Positions 1 to 7,648 are shown, counted from the stretch's first letter. The stretch: 8,454 nt of DNA from Bacteroidota bacterium (GCA_009936825.1 JAACDV010000012.1:1-8454); one strand, 5' to 3'. Notes: generated from the letters alone by a model not told the origin. Translations and numbers: made by a program.

Positions 1-343
1 GACGGCACTGACCATTCGATTGCCCGTCGATCGCAGAGAAGCCGCTGGTCTTGCAGTCTGGGTTGGTCTATCGATTAAACTTACAGCCTCAATAATACCG
101 CAGTTGCTGTTAAAATAAGGTTAACCTCTACTTTGTTTTGATGATTTTCTGCCTTTGCCCTTATTTGCCATCTTCAGGGCCGATAATGACAAAAAATTAT
201 CGCCCAAACGCCCAACATATCGCGTCAGCACTTGGCGACATCCGCAAGATACGGTAGAAGATAACAATCGATCTCAAATTAACCGATATCAAATTAGCTG
301 GTCGGGCCTCATGAGGTCTGGTCAAACGGGAAATGCATCACAT
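1..343. other. Intergenic region and leader upstream of parE
   Basis: No gene can be supported here. The first 60 or so bases are GC-richer and could be the edge of a neighbouring gene, but no open frame is recognisable. The stretch from about 60 to 180 is AT-rich, as expected for a promoter region. I could not pick a convincing -35/-10 pair. The parE frame stays open upstream of its start to a TTG at 155, but the residues it would encode do not look like a ParE N-terminus. A 15-bp direct repeat lies at 269-298. No GANTC (CcrM) site is present. Confidence 0.6.
269..298. repeat. Two-copy 15-bp tandem repeat upstream of parE
   Basis: The units CGATCTCAAATTAAC (269-283) and CGATATCAAATTAGC (284-298) are adjacent and match at 13 of 15 positions. 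The second copy ends 45 bp before the parE start codon, so the pair probably lies in the 5' untranslated region or core promoter. It is one of several short tandem duplications in the non-coding gaps of this window. Any regulatory role is unknown. Confidence 0.7.
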
Positions 344-2326
344 ATGGCCGATCTTTTTGGATCAGCGGCGCCGTCCGATGGATATGACGCCGCCAATATT
401 GAGGTTTTGGAAGGGCTGGAGCCGGTCAGGCATCGCCCGGGAATGTATATCGGCGGCACCGATGATCGGGCCATGCACCATCTGGCGGCCGAAATTCTGG
501 ACAATTCAATGGATGAGGCCGTTGCCGGGCACGCCAGCCGCATCGACATCCATCTTGAAGCGCGCGACACGCTGACCATCCGTGATAATGGCCGCGGAAT
601 GCCAGTGGGCAACCATCCGAAATTCCCGGGAAAATCTGCCGTTGAAGTGATTCTGACAACGCTTCACGCTGGCGGAAAATTTTCGGGCAATGCCTATTCG
701 ACGTCAGGCGGACTGCACGGCGTAGGCGCATCTGTGGTGAATGCGCTTTCCAGCCTGCTGACCGTAGAAATTGCACGGGAGAAAAAACTATTCAGCCAAT
801 CGTTTGAGCGCGGCGTTCCCACCTCTGCGCTAACCGAAATTGGCAGCGCTCCAAACCGGCGCGGTACAACCGTTACCTTTACCCCCGATGCTGAAATTTT
901 TGGGGCAAATCCGACCTTCAAACCCGCCATGCTTTACCGGATGGCGCGCTCTAAGGCCTATCTGTTTGCAGGTGTCGAAATTCGCTGGCGCTGCGCTGCG
1001 GAATTGCTGGCAAATGATGATACGGTACCGGTTAAGGAAACATTGCATTACCCGGGCGGATTAGCTGATTTTCTAGCTGATGCAACCAGCACAAAATCGC
1101 TGTTGGTATCAACGCCCTTTGCCGAAATGGTGGAACTGGACGGCCAGAAATTTGAATGGGCTATCACTTGGCTTGGCGCGGGCGAAGACGGCTTTTTCAA
1201 TTCCTATTGCAATACGGTACCAACCCCGTCGGGCGGAACGCATGCAACCGGCTTTCGTCAGGCAATCACCCGCGCCCTTCGTAGTTTTGGCGATTTAGCT
1301 GGCAATAAAAAGGCCGCTGACATTACCGCCGATGACGTATTTTCCGGCACCGCCGTCATGCTGTCGGTGTTTTTGCAAGACCCCCAGTTTCAGGGCCAGA
1401 CAAAGGACCGGCTGGTATCAAATGATGCCACGCGCCTGACCGAACAGGCCGCCCGTGACAGGTTTGAGCAATGGCTGTCCGCCGATGCACCGCGCGCCAC
1501 CTTCCTGCTGGATGCCGCCATTGAGCGCGCCGAAGACCGTAAGCGCCGCAAGAAAGAACGCGAAGTCGCGCGTAAATCTGCCACACGGCGGCTGCGGCTG
1601 CCGGGTAAGCTGGCCGATTGTACCGCCAATGATACCGAGCTGACCGAGCTATTTCTGGTTGAGGGTGATTCCGCCGGTGGATCTGCTAAACAGGCCCGCA
1701 GCCGGAAGAATCAGGCGGTTCTGCCCCTCCGCGGCAAAATCTTGAATGTGGCGAGTGCCAGCACGGAAAAGCTGGGGGCCAATCAGGAACTGACCGATCT
1801 GGCACTGGCGCTAGGGGTGCGGCCCGGGAAGGATTTCAGGATTGATGATCTTCGCTATGGGCGTGTGATCATCATGACCGATGCCGATGTCGATGGCGCG
1901 CATATTGCCGCGCTGCTAATGACCTATTTCTACCGCGAAATGCCAGCATTGATTGAGGCTGGCCGCCTTTATCTGGCCCAACCGCCACTTTACCGGATGA
2001 CCCAAGGCGGCACCACTCTTTACGCACTGGATGATGCACAGCGTGAAAAACTGACCGAGACCGGCTTTGATGGCAGGGGTAAGATCGAAATTAGCCGGTT
2101 TAAGGGGCTGGGAGAAATGCCGCCAGCACAGCTTCGTGAGACGACAATGAATCCGGAAACACGCCGTCTGCTGCGCGTCGAAATTCCGCGCCGTGATAGC
2201 ACCGGCGCCGATGACCGCCGCGGCGTCGACCAGCTGGTCAGCACTTTAATGGGGAAAAAGGCCGAACTCCGGTTTTGTTATATCCGCGACCATGCTGAAG
2301 AGGTTCTCGCCGATCTGGATGTCTAG
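344..2326 (+). CDS. parE: DNA topoisomerase IV subunit B (ParE)
   Basis: ATPase subunit of topoisomerase IV, which works with ParC to decatenate daughter chromosomes and relax supercoils. From ATG 344 the protein has 660 residues, normal for an alphaproteobacterial ParE. The GHKL ATPase motifs are visible: ILDNSMDEA with the catalytic-type Glu and Mg-binding Asn near 54-58, DNGRGMP at 81-87, GGLHGVG at 122-128 and RGTTVTF at 173-179. The QTK loop lies at 352-354. The Toprim domain shows EGDSAGG at 440-446 and DADVDG at 513-518, and RFKGLGEM follows at 585-592. There is no room for the large Toprim insertion of proteobacterial GyrB, and PLRGKILNVASAS is ParE-like, so ParE is preferred over GyrB. 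An in-frame TTG (155) and ATG (311) lie upstream, but MADLF at 344 is the usual N-terminal style. Its ribosome binding site is weak (CGGGA, 12 nt away). The gene appears monocistronic and converges with the hydrolase gene. Confidence 0.95.
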   Translation: MADLFGSAAPSDGYDAANIEVLEGLEPVRHRPGMYIGGTDDRAMHHLAAEILDNSMDEAVAGHASRIDIHLEARDTLTIRDNGRGMPVGNHPKFPGKSAVEVILTTLHAGGKFSGNAYSTSGGLHGVGASVVNALSSLLTVEIAREKKLFSQSFERGVPTSALTEIGSAPNRRGTTVTFTPDAEIFGANPTFKPAMLYRMARSKAYLFAGVEIRWRCAAELLANDDTVPVKETLHYPGGLADFLADATSTKSLLVSTPFAEMVELDGQKFEWAITWLGAGEDGFFNSYCNTVPTPSGGTHATGFRQAITRALRSFGDLAGNKKAADITADDVFSGTAVMLSVFLQDPQFQGQTKDRLVSNDATRLTEQAARDRFEQWLSADAPRATFLLDAAIERAEDRKRRKKEREVARKSATRRLRLPGKLADCTANDTELTELFLVEGDSAGGSAKQARSRKNQAVLPLRGKILNVASASTEKLGANQELTDLALALGVRPGKDFRIDDLRYGRVIIMTDADVDGAHIAALLMTYFYREMPALIEAGRLYLAQPPLYRMTQGGTTLYALDDAQREKLTETGFDGRGKIEISRFKGLGEMPPAQLRETTMNPETRRLLRVEIPRRDSTGADDRRGVDQLVSTLMGKKAELRFCYIRDHAEEVLADLDV

Positions 2327-2352
2327 GACGCGGTACTTAGACGCCGTGCTTA
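2327..2352. repeat. Two-copy 13-bp tandem repeat after the parE stop
   Basis: GACGCGGTACTTA (2327-2339) is followed immediately by GACGCCGTGCTTA (2340-2352), a match at 11 of 13 positions. It begins at the base after the parE stop codon and fills half of the 49-bp gap between the convergent parE and hydrolase genes. I see no stem followed by a T-run, so it does not look like an intrinsic terminator. Confidence 0.6.
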
Positions 2353-2375
2353 AAGGTGAAGACCAGATGTTTGAG

Positions 2376-3080
2376 CTAAATTGACGCTAGATAAGCGTCC
2401 AGTGCGGCGGTTACAGCGTCAGCCGCCTCCAGCGTTGAAAGATGACCAACTTCATCCAGCAAAACCAAATCTGATTGCGGGGCTAGCGCGGCCATTTCTT
2501 GCGAGATTTCGGGCGGGGTTAAAGTATCCAGCTTGCCGCATAGCACCAACGCCCGAACGCCGAGATTACGCAATGTCCGGCTCTGATCCCGCCGGCCCAT
2601 AATGGCCTTTTGCTGGGTCAGGAAATTTTTCCGCCCGACATCATCTGCCATCTTGATCACCCGCGCGACAAGGGCCTCGTCAGCCAACGCCGCTGGGGAC
2701 AGGAACGTACCAAGAAGATACCGCGTAACGCCCCGGAATTTTTCACTTTTTGCCATCTCTATAGCGGCAAGACGCTGACTGGAACGGGCCGCATCATCGG
2801 TCCGGAACCCGGTGTTCAAAAGGGCAATTCCAGCCATCCGGTCGGGCGCGATGCGGGCCATTTCCAGCGCCACATACCCGCCCATCGAAAGGCCAACCGG
2901 AACCAGCCGCCCCTCGGCAAGTGCCAGCGCATCGCGGGCCATGCCGGTAATGCTGTCACATTCAAGCGTATTGGCGATTTTTGGGGCAACAGGATGCTGA
3001 AGATCCCTTATCTGCGCAGCAAAAAGATCGGCTGTACAAATCAGACCGGGGATGAAAATAGGAGTGGGTTGAAGCGACAT
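2376..3080 (-). CDS. Alpha/beta-fold hydrolase, substrate unknown
   Basis: A 234-residue alpha/beta hydrolase starting at ATG 3080. The N-terminal strand PIFIPGLICTADLF is the HG-type oxyanion region of this family. The nucleophile elbow is GLSMGG with Ser65. The acid is probably Asp185 in LCGKLDTLTPPE, and the catalytic His213 is in DEVGHLSTLE. The triad therefore looks complete and in the right order. The length is that of a minimal hydrolase with a short cap (about residues 110-165). No signal peptide or membrane segment is seen, so it should be cytoplasmic. An in-frame TTG lies six bases upstream (3086), and neither start has a clear ribosome binding site. The gene is divergent from the helicase and convergent with parE, so context does not suggest a substrate. 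Esterase, lactonase or thioesterase activity is possible. Confidence 0.88.
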   Translation of the reverse strand: MSLQPTPIFIPGLICTADLFAAQIRDLQHPVAPKIANTLECDSITGMARDALALAEGRLVPVGLSMGGYVALEMARIAPDRMAGIALLNTGFRTDDAARSSQRLAAIEMAKSEKFRGVTRYLLGTFLSPAALADEALVARVIKMADDVGRKNFLTQQKAIMGRRDQSRTLRNLGVRALVLCGKLDTLTPPEISQEMAALAPQSDLVLLDEVGHLSTLEAADAVTAALDAYLASI

Positions 3081-3219
3081 GACCAAGCCAAGGTGCGGCA
3101 GAATACCGCTTGATGTCTAAGAAAGATTGACCTTTAGAGAATATGTCTGTACCACTCATCGTCATAAATGCCCAGCATAAAGCCTTTTTATCTCTCAACA
3201 GAAGTTCTGTTAAGGCGTT

Positions 3220-3414
3220 ATGACTAAATTTTACGGCGAACCGCCTGCCTGTAGGCCTGTTGCAAGGTCTCATGCGCCAGATAGGTTTCATGTGCCAGTT
3301 TGGATACATGTGCCAGTTTGGATACATGTGTCAGATTGGGTTGGTTCAGATAGAAAAGGGGCATTCCCTCCCGTGCAGTACAAAGTAAACGTTACCAAAG
3401 GACGGTACTGGTGA
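3220..3414 (+). CDS. Possible 64-codon leader ORF overlapping the helicase start
   Basis: This frame opens with ATG 3220 behind AAGG (3212-3215, 4-nt spacing). It closes with a TGA that overlaps the helicase GTG start as GTGA, the arrangement seen in translationally coupled genes. The 18-bp repeat sits inside it and would encode a repeated His-Val-Pro-Val-Trp-Ile hexapeptide. Against it, the frame uses codons rare in the neighbouring genes (AGG, AGA, ATA), has no recognisable domain, and could be an accident of a repeat whose unit is divisible by three. Reported as a possibility only. Confidence 0.15.
   Translation: MTKFYGEPPACRPVARSHAPDRFHVPVWIHVPVWIHVSDWVGSDRKGAFPPVQYKVNVTKGRYW
3271..3342. 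repeat. Four-unit 18-bp tandem repeat in the helicase leader
   Basis: The units start at 3271, 3289, 3307 and 3325. The second and third are identical (CATGTGCCAGTTTGGATA). The first is CATGCGCCAGATAGGTTT and the fourth CATGTGTCAGATTGGGTT, so the outer units have diverged while the inner pair is fresh. There are no spacers, which rules out CRISPR. The array ends 68 bp before the helicase GTG, probably within its promoter or 5' untranslated region. It could be a replication-slippage product or a set of protein-binding sites. Confidence 0.85.
3376..3410 (+). promoter_or_regulatory. Possible hairpin enclosing the helicase ribosome binding site
   Basis: CAGTAC (3376-3381) is an exact inverted repeat of GTACTG (3405-3410), which directly abuts the GTG start. 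Nested inside are GTAA (3385-3388) and TTAC (3392-3395), which can also pair. The ribosome binding site AAAGGA lies in the loop. The stem is only six base pairs with a 23-nt interior, so it would be marginally stable. It may be chance. Confidence 0.2.
3397..3402 (+). promoter_or_regulatory. Ribosome binding site of the helicase
   Basis: AAAGGA lies 8 nt before the GTG at 3411 and supports this non-ATG start. The residues that follow (MNFSELGL) are the typical beginning of RhlE-type helicases. Confidence 0.8.
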
Positions 3415-4949
3415 ATTTTTCCGAACTTGGCCTTTGCCAAGAACTTAGTCAGGCAGTTGATGACCTAGGCTACACCGAACCCACTCCCATTCAGGAACAA
3501 TCGATTCCGTATGTCTTGATGGGCCGCGATATTCTGGGGTCTGCACAGACGGGAACCGGCAAAACAGCGTCATTCACGCTGCCGATGATCGAAATTCTGG
3601 CGGCTGGACGCGCCAAATCACGCCTGCCAAGATCATTAATCCTAGCACCAACGCGCGAGCTTGCCGCTCAGGTGGCAGAGTCTTTTGAAAAATTCAGCAC
3701 CTATCACAAACTATCGATGGCGCTGTTGATTGGCGGGGTCAGCTTTGCCGATCAGAACATGGCACTGAGCAAGGGCGTTGATGTGCTGATTGCAACGCCG
3801 GGCCGCCTGCTCGACCATTTTGAGCGCGGTAAGGTCATGCTGACCGACGTAAAAATTCTCGTGATCGACGAAGCTGACAGAATGCTGGATATGGGATTTA
3901 TTCCAGATGTTGAACGCATCGTAGGTCTGCTGCCGCCATTACGCCAGACTTTGTTCTTTTCGGCCACGCTGTCCAACGACATTAAAAAGCTAAGTGAAAA
4001 ATTCGTGCGCAACCCGAAAGTTATCGAAGTTGCCCCTCCAGCATCGACCGCCGATACAGTCGCCCAGCATCTGGCCTGGACAACCCCAAAGGCCAAACGC
4101 GAGACTTTGCGCGCGCTGTTGCGGAGCGAGGATGTCAAAAACGCCGTAATCTTTTGCAATCGTAAGAGGGATATAAGCACGCTTGTAACCTCATTACGGC
4201 GTCACAAGTTTGACGCCGTTGCGCTGCATGGTGACATGACACAATCGGCCCGCCTTGAAGCTTTGCAATTGTTCAAGGATGATAAGGTGCCTCTGATGAT
4301 CGCCTCTGACGTAGCGGCACGCGGTCTGGATATTGTCGGTCTAAGCCATGTCTTCAATTTTGATGTGCCCAACAGTGCTGAGGATTATGTGCACCGCATC
4401 GGGCGTACCGGACGCGCAGGCAAGTCAGGGCGCGCGTTTACCATTGCCGCCAGTGAAGATGACCGGAAATATGTCAAGGCTATCGAAAAGCTGATTGGCA
4501 AAGCCATTCCGCTCGTGGGTGCCAAGGAAGACGCCAACACGGATCAGGCAAATCCAGCCAATACAAAGAGTAAGGCCAAGACCACCGCAAAAAAAGACGC
4601 TAAAAAGTCTGGCGATAAGGCTGAAGAGAATACGGCCAAGGAAGCAAGCCCGGAGCAAGTGTCAAGTCAGGATGACGCGCAAAACGCGCAACAAACATCC
4701 GCGCGCAATAAGCCCAAGCGGGATAATAGTAAGGCTAAGGATACTGATGCCAAGGCGCCTGATGCCAAAGAGACCAATGCCAAGGGGACTGATTCGAAAG
4801 AGACTGATGCCAAAGCTGGCAAGCCGCGCAATGGCCGGTCACGCGGCGGCAAGTCATCAAGACATCCAGGTGAACTGCCATCGCCGCCTGAGTGCAAGGG
4901 AGATACCCTGCAGGATACCGGGCATGTACCCGCGTTCCTTTTGCGCTAG
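3411..4949 (+). CDS. RhlE-like DEAD-box ATP-dependent RNA helicase
   Basis: A 512-residue DEAD-box RNA helicase, a family that unwinds structured RNA in ribosome assembly, mRNA decay and cold adaptation. All core motifs are present in order: Q motif (YTEPTPIQ, 21-28), Walker A AQTGTGKT (45-52), PTREL (80-84), TPGR (129-132), DEAD (153-156), SAT (184-186), VIFCN (246-250), ASDVAARGLD (298-307) and HRIGRTGR (328-335). The core resembles the RhlE group. Residues from about 372 on form a Lys/Ala/Asp-rich, presumably disordered tail with a pentapeptide repeat near 443-467. It closes with GHVPAFLLR, an ending recalled from alphaproteobacterial relatives, which argues against a frameshift in the tail. 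Translation starts at GTG with a good ribosome binding site 8 nt upstream. The gene stands alone and ends at an intrinsic terminator. RhlE is preferred over SrmB, DbpA or CsdA, but the exact subfamily is unsettled, so no symbol is given. Confidence 0.94.
   Translation: MNFSELGLCQELSQAVDDLGYTEPTPIQEQSIPYVLMGRDILGSAQTGTGKTASFTLPMIEILAAGRAKSRLPRSLILAPTRELAAQVAESFEKFSTYHKLSMALLIGGVSFADQNMALSKGVDVLIATPGRLLDHFERGKVMLTDVKILVIDEADRMLDMGFIPDVERIVGLLPPLRQTLFFSATLSNDIKKLSEKFVRNPKVIEVAPPASTADTVAQHLAWTTPKAKRETLRALLRSEDVKNAVIFCNRKRDISTLVTSLRRHKFDAVALHGDMTQSARLEALQLFKDDKVPLMIASDVAARGLDIVGLSHVFNFDVPNSAEDYVHRIGRTGRAGKSGRAFTIAASEDDRKYVKAIEKLIGKAIPLVGAKEDANTDQANPANTKSKAKTTAKKDAKKSGDKAEENTAKEASPEQVSSQDDAQNAQQTSARNKPKRDNSKAKDTDAKAPDAKETNAKGTDSKETDAKAGKPRNGRSRGGKSSRHPGELPSPPECKGDTLQDTGHVPAFLLR
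4737..4811 (+). repeat. Five-unit 15-bp coding repeat in the helicase tail
   Basis: Five consecutive 15-bp units start at 4737, 4752, 4767, 4782 and 4797, each near AAAGAGACTGATGCC. They encode the pentapeptides KDTDA, KAPDA, KETNA, KGTDS and KETDA. The unit keeps the reading frame, so copy number can change without breaking the protein. The stretch alternates Lys with Asp/Glu and should be disordered. It probably tunes the length or charge of an RNA-contacting tail. Confidence 0.8.
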
Positions 4950-4974
4950 AATTTTCATAAATCGAACACAAGAT

Positions 4975-5004
4975 AGCCAGCCCTGATCAGCTGGCTGTTT
5001 TTTT
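4975..5004 (+). terminator. Intrinsic terminator of the helicase gene
   Basis: AGCCAGC (4975-4981) pairs perfectly with GCTGGCT (4990-4996) across an 8-nt loop, followed by one G and seven T residues (4998-5004). It begins 26 bp after the helicase stop. Read on the other strand the same stem is followed only by a weakly T-rich tract, so it should act mainly on rightward transcription. Confidence 0.88.
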
Positions 5005-5032
5005 GGCAAAGACAGTCTCAGCGCCCCTATCC

Positions 5033-5060
5033 TCTATCGTCTTTCCCCTATCGTCTATCC
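5033..5060. repeat. Two-copy 14-bp pyrimidine-rich repeat beside the pepN stop
   Basis: TCTATCGTCTTTCC (5033-5046) and CCTATCGTCTATCC (5047-5060) are adjacent and match at 12 of 14 positions. A further partial CCTATCC copy lies at 5026-5032. The block ends one base before the pepN stop codon, so it is the start of the pepN 3' untranslated region. On the + strand it is almost pure pyrimidine. No pepN terminator with a T-run was found here. Confidence 0.6.
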
Positions 5061-5061
5061 C

Positions 5062-7635
5062 CTAGAGGGCCTTATCGACTACCTCGCGCAGGTCGCTTGA
5101 CGTTGCCCCCTTCTGGACAATTTTCAAGGCCTCACGCATTGCTGCCTGACGCCCCGCATCATAGCCAGCCATCCGGCTGAGAGGCAGTGCCATTCGCGCC
5201 GCCAACTGGCCATTACGCGCGTCAATCCGAACCAGCTGTTCAGCAACAAACCGATAACCAGACCCATCTGCCGCATGAAAACGCGGCACATTGCCCATCA
5301 TAAACGCTCCTAGAATGGCGCGCATCTTGTTGGGGTTTTTCGGATCAAACGCCGGATGCTGCATTAGCTCAACAAGACGCGCGATGGTGCCGCCAACCCA
5401 CGACATCGATTCCATCTGGAACCATTTTTCCATCACCAAGGGGTCATCCTGCCAGCGATCATGGAACGCTGCCAGCGCACGAATACGCGCATCGTTACCT
5501 GTATGGATCAGGGCTTTCAGCCCCCCTTGTGAGAGCGTCATATTCGCATCCATCACCATTGCTTCGGCAGCAATAATCGCGGCTTCATCCCCCGCAGCAA
5601 CGCCAAATTCAAGCAGATGCGTCAACAGCGCCCGGCCACCAGCACTAGACGCCAGATCGGCAGACGCCGCCAGCGCCGCACCGATTTTATCGCCAAGCGC
5701 CGCCCCCAGAGCCGCCTGAAGGGCTATACGCGCATGAAACAGGGAGACAGGGTCCGCTGGTTGGCGCGCCGCCTCCAGAACCGCTAATCCGGGAAGGCGC
5801 AGACATCCGGCCTTAAATTCATTCAGCACCCCATCATCATCCAGAATCTGGCGAAATCCAGCGGCGAGCGGGGCAATATCCGGCGACTTGCCCGCTGCCA
5901 TTTCCAGAATGGCGTTGGCAGTCAGCATCTGCGCCGAATCCCAGCGGTTAAACAGATCACTATCATGCGCCATAAGATGCAGACGATCGGCAGAGCTAAG
6001 ATCATCCTCTAATTGCACCGGCGCGGAAAAGCCGCGAAGCGCACTGGGGATAATTCCGGCATCAACCGCCCCGCCATCACTGGCAACGAACCGATACGCG
6101 GCTGATTTTTCGGTCAGCAACATCACATGCTCATCCCGGGCTGCATCCGCATCCGCCAGACGCAGGCGTACCGGACTGCCATCACTGCCAACAAAGCCAA
6201 CCCGCACCGGAACCGGCAAAGGTTCACGCGGGGTCTCGGCAGCGGTTTCGGGAACAGTCTGTTCCAGCGTTAAGGTCAGACCATCATCACCATGAACGCG
6301 GCTGATTTTTAGATGCGGCGTGCCGGCCTGCGAATACCAGCCCTGAAATGACGACATGTCCTGCGCATTGGCGTCGGCCAGCGCGGCAACAAAATCATCG
6401 CAAGTGACAGCATTGCCGTCATGTCGCTCAAAATACAGATCAATGCCGCGACGAAACCCGTCACGCCCCAAATATCCGGCCATCATACGGATAACTTCAG
6501 CGCCTTTTTCATAAATAGTTGGCGTGTAGAAGTTGTTAATTTCACGATATGATTCAGGCCGGATCGGATGGGCTGTAGGGCTGCGGTCTTCGGGGAACTG
6601 AGCCGCACGAAGCATGCTGACATCGCCGGCGCGCTGCACACCTTCATCGTGCATATCAGCCGAAAAACACTGGTCGCGATAAACCGTCAACCCTTCCTTC
6701 AGGGTCAATTGGAACCAGTCCCGGCAGGTCACACGGTTGCCGGTCCAGTTATGAAAATATTCGTGGGCAACGATGGATTCAACGCGGTCCAAATCTTCGT
6801 CGGTTGCGGTTTGCGGGTCGGCCAAAACAAATTTGCTGTTGAAGATGTTCAGACCCTTATTTTCCATCGCCCCCATGTTGAAATGGCTGACAGCAACAAT
6901 CTGGAAAAGATCCAAATCATATTCAAGCCCATATGTATCTTCATCCCATTTCATCGACCGTTTCAGAGAATCCATGGCATGGCCGGTTAGCTCTACATTG
7001 CCCTTTTCAACATAGATATGAAGATCAACCGTCCGGCCAGACGCGGTTACAAACCGGTCAGCGGCAAGATCAAGATCGCCAACAACCGCAGCAAAAAGAT
7101 AGCTGGGTTTGGGATGCGGATCATGCCAAAGCGCATAGTGACGCCCGGCGTCAATCTCGCCAGTCTCAATCAAATTACCGTTCGACAATAGCTGCGGGAA
7201 CCGTTTTTCAGCTTCAATTCGCACGGTGAAGATGGTCATTACATCGGGCCGGTCCGGGAAAAAGGCCATGCGGCGAAACCCCTCGGGCTCACACTGCGTG
7301 CAATACATCCCGCCAGACAGATACAACCCCTCAAGCGCGGTGTTGCTTTGGGGGTGGCATTCAGACTTGATCCGAAGCACGCTTTGCGGCGGCAAATTCT
7401 CGAACTGCAACCCCGCCTCAACAAAGGGCCAGTCATCCGCGTCCAGCAGCACGCCATTGATGCTGATCTCATGGACGGTCAGATCACGCCCGTTCAGCAA
7501 AAACGGCGTATCGCCAACCCGCTCAAGCTCTAGCGTGGTGGTAACAAACGTGCGCTCGTCAAAAATGGAGATATCAAGCCCAGCCGAGGCAACCCTGCAG
7601 GAAGGTGGCTGGTAATCAGCACGGTATTTTATCAT
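5062..7635 (-). CDS. pepN: Aminopeptidase N (M1 family zinc metallopeptidase)
   Basis: Cytoplasmic M1 aminopeptidase that removes N-terminal residues in the last stage of peptide breakdown. The 857-residue product is close to the 870 of E. coli PepN. The substrate-binding GAMENKG is at 255-261. The zinc site HEYFH-X18-E is at 291-314, with ligands His291, His295 and Glu314 and catalytic Glu292. Tyr375 in IYEKGAEVIRMM occupies the place of the catalytic Tyr of E. coli PepN, with the same 84-residue distance from the first His. The long helical C-terminal domain (about 540-857) is the PepN type rather than the eukaryotic or TRI type. There is no signal peptide. ATG 7635 is supported by GAGGT 8 nt upstream. 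It lies 44 bp downstream of gcrA on the same strand with no promoter or terminator visible between them, which suggests co-transcription. Confidence 0.96.
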   Translation of the reverse strand: MIKYRADYQPPSCRVASAGLDISIFDERTFVTTTLELERVGDTPFLLNGRDLTVHEISINGVLLDADDWPFVEAGLQFENLPPQSVLRIKSECHPQSNTALEGLYLSGGMYCTQCEPEGFRRMAFFPDRPDVMTIFTVRIEAEKRFPQLLSNGNLIETGEIDAGRHYALWHDPHPKPSYLFAAVVGDLDLAADRFVTASGRTVDLHIYVEKGNVELTGHAMDSLKRSMKWDEDTYGLEYDLDLFQIVAVSHFNMGAMENKGLNIFNSKFVLADPQTATDEDLDRVESIVAHEYFHNWTGNRVTCRDWFQLTLKEGLTVYRDQCFSADMHDEGVQRAGDVSMLRAAQFPEDRSPTAHPIRPESYREINNFYTPTIYEKGAEVIRMMAGYLGRDGFRRGIDLYFERHDGNAVTCDDFVAALADANAQDMSSFQGWYSQAGTPHLKISRVHGDDGLTLTLEQTVPETAAETPREPLPVPVRVGFVGSDGSPVRLRLADADAARDEHVMLLTEKSAAYRFVASDGGAVDAGIIPSALRGFSAPVQLEDDLSSADRLHLMAHDSDLFNRWDSAQMLTANAILEMAAGKSPDIAPLAAGFRQILDDDGVLNEFKAGCLRLPGLAVLEAARQPADPVSLFHARIALQAALGAALGDKIGAALAASADLASSAGGRALLTHLLEFGVAAGDEAAIIAAEAMVMDANMTLSQGGLKALIHTGNDARIRALAAFHDRWQDDPLVMEKWFQMESMSWVGGTIARLVELMQHPAFDPKNPNKMRAILGAFMMGNVPRFHAADGSGYRFVAEQLVRIDARNGQLAARMALPLSRMAGYDAGRQAAMREALKIVQKGATSSDLREVVDKAL

Positions 7636-7643
7636 GAAGCGCT

Positions 7644-7648
7644 ACCTC
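7644..7648 (-). promoter_or_regulatory. Ribosome binding site of pepN
   Basis: On the minus strand GAGGT lies 8 nt before the pepN ATG. It sits in the 44-bp gap after gcrA, so pepN has its own strong translation signal even if it shares a transcript. Confidence 0.75.

Larger units (their letters stand above)
3081..3410. other. Divergent intergenic region between hydrolase and helicase
   Basis: This 330-bp gap must hold promoters for both the hydrolase (leftward) and the helicase (rightward). A TTGACC at 3127-3132 resembles a -35 box on the + strand, but only TACCAC (3150-3155) lies at 17-bp spacing, so I do not call a promoter. The region contains a four-unit 18-bp tandem repeat (3271-3342), a possible 64-codon leader frame (3220-3414) and a small inverted repeat around the helicase ribosome binding site. 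No GANTC site is present. Confidence 0.6.

Noticed and set aside
1..118. Partial gene at the left edge
   Set aside because: Frames are open on both strands (+ frame 2 to 118, and a minus frame with ATG at 15), but none gives a recognisable protein and the DNA turns AT-rich, so no call is justified.
344..2326. GyrB instead of ParE
   Set aside because: The Toprim region lacks the large insertion of proteobacterial GyrB, and the PLRGKILNVASAS and RFKGLGEM segments are ParE-like.
2610..3113. 167-codon + strand open frame opposite the hydrolase gene
   Set aside because: It is antisense to a gene with a complete catalytic triad, has no recognisable domain and shows residue composition typical of a shadow frame.
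2962..3327. 121-codon minus-strand frame with a Met-Tyr-Pro-Asn-Trp-His repeat
   Set aside because: The repeated hexapeptide only reflects the 18-bp DNA repeat, and the frame overlaps the hydrolase N-terminus in another phase.
4840..4949. Frameshift near the end of the helicase
   Set aside because: The frame ends in GHVPAFLLR, matching the expected family ending, so the unusual preceding residues are a divergent tail and not a shifted frame.
6568..6990. 140-codon + strand open frame opposite pepN
   Set aside because: It lies antisense to the most conserved part of pepN, including the zinc site, and has no features of its own.
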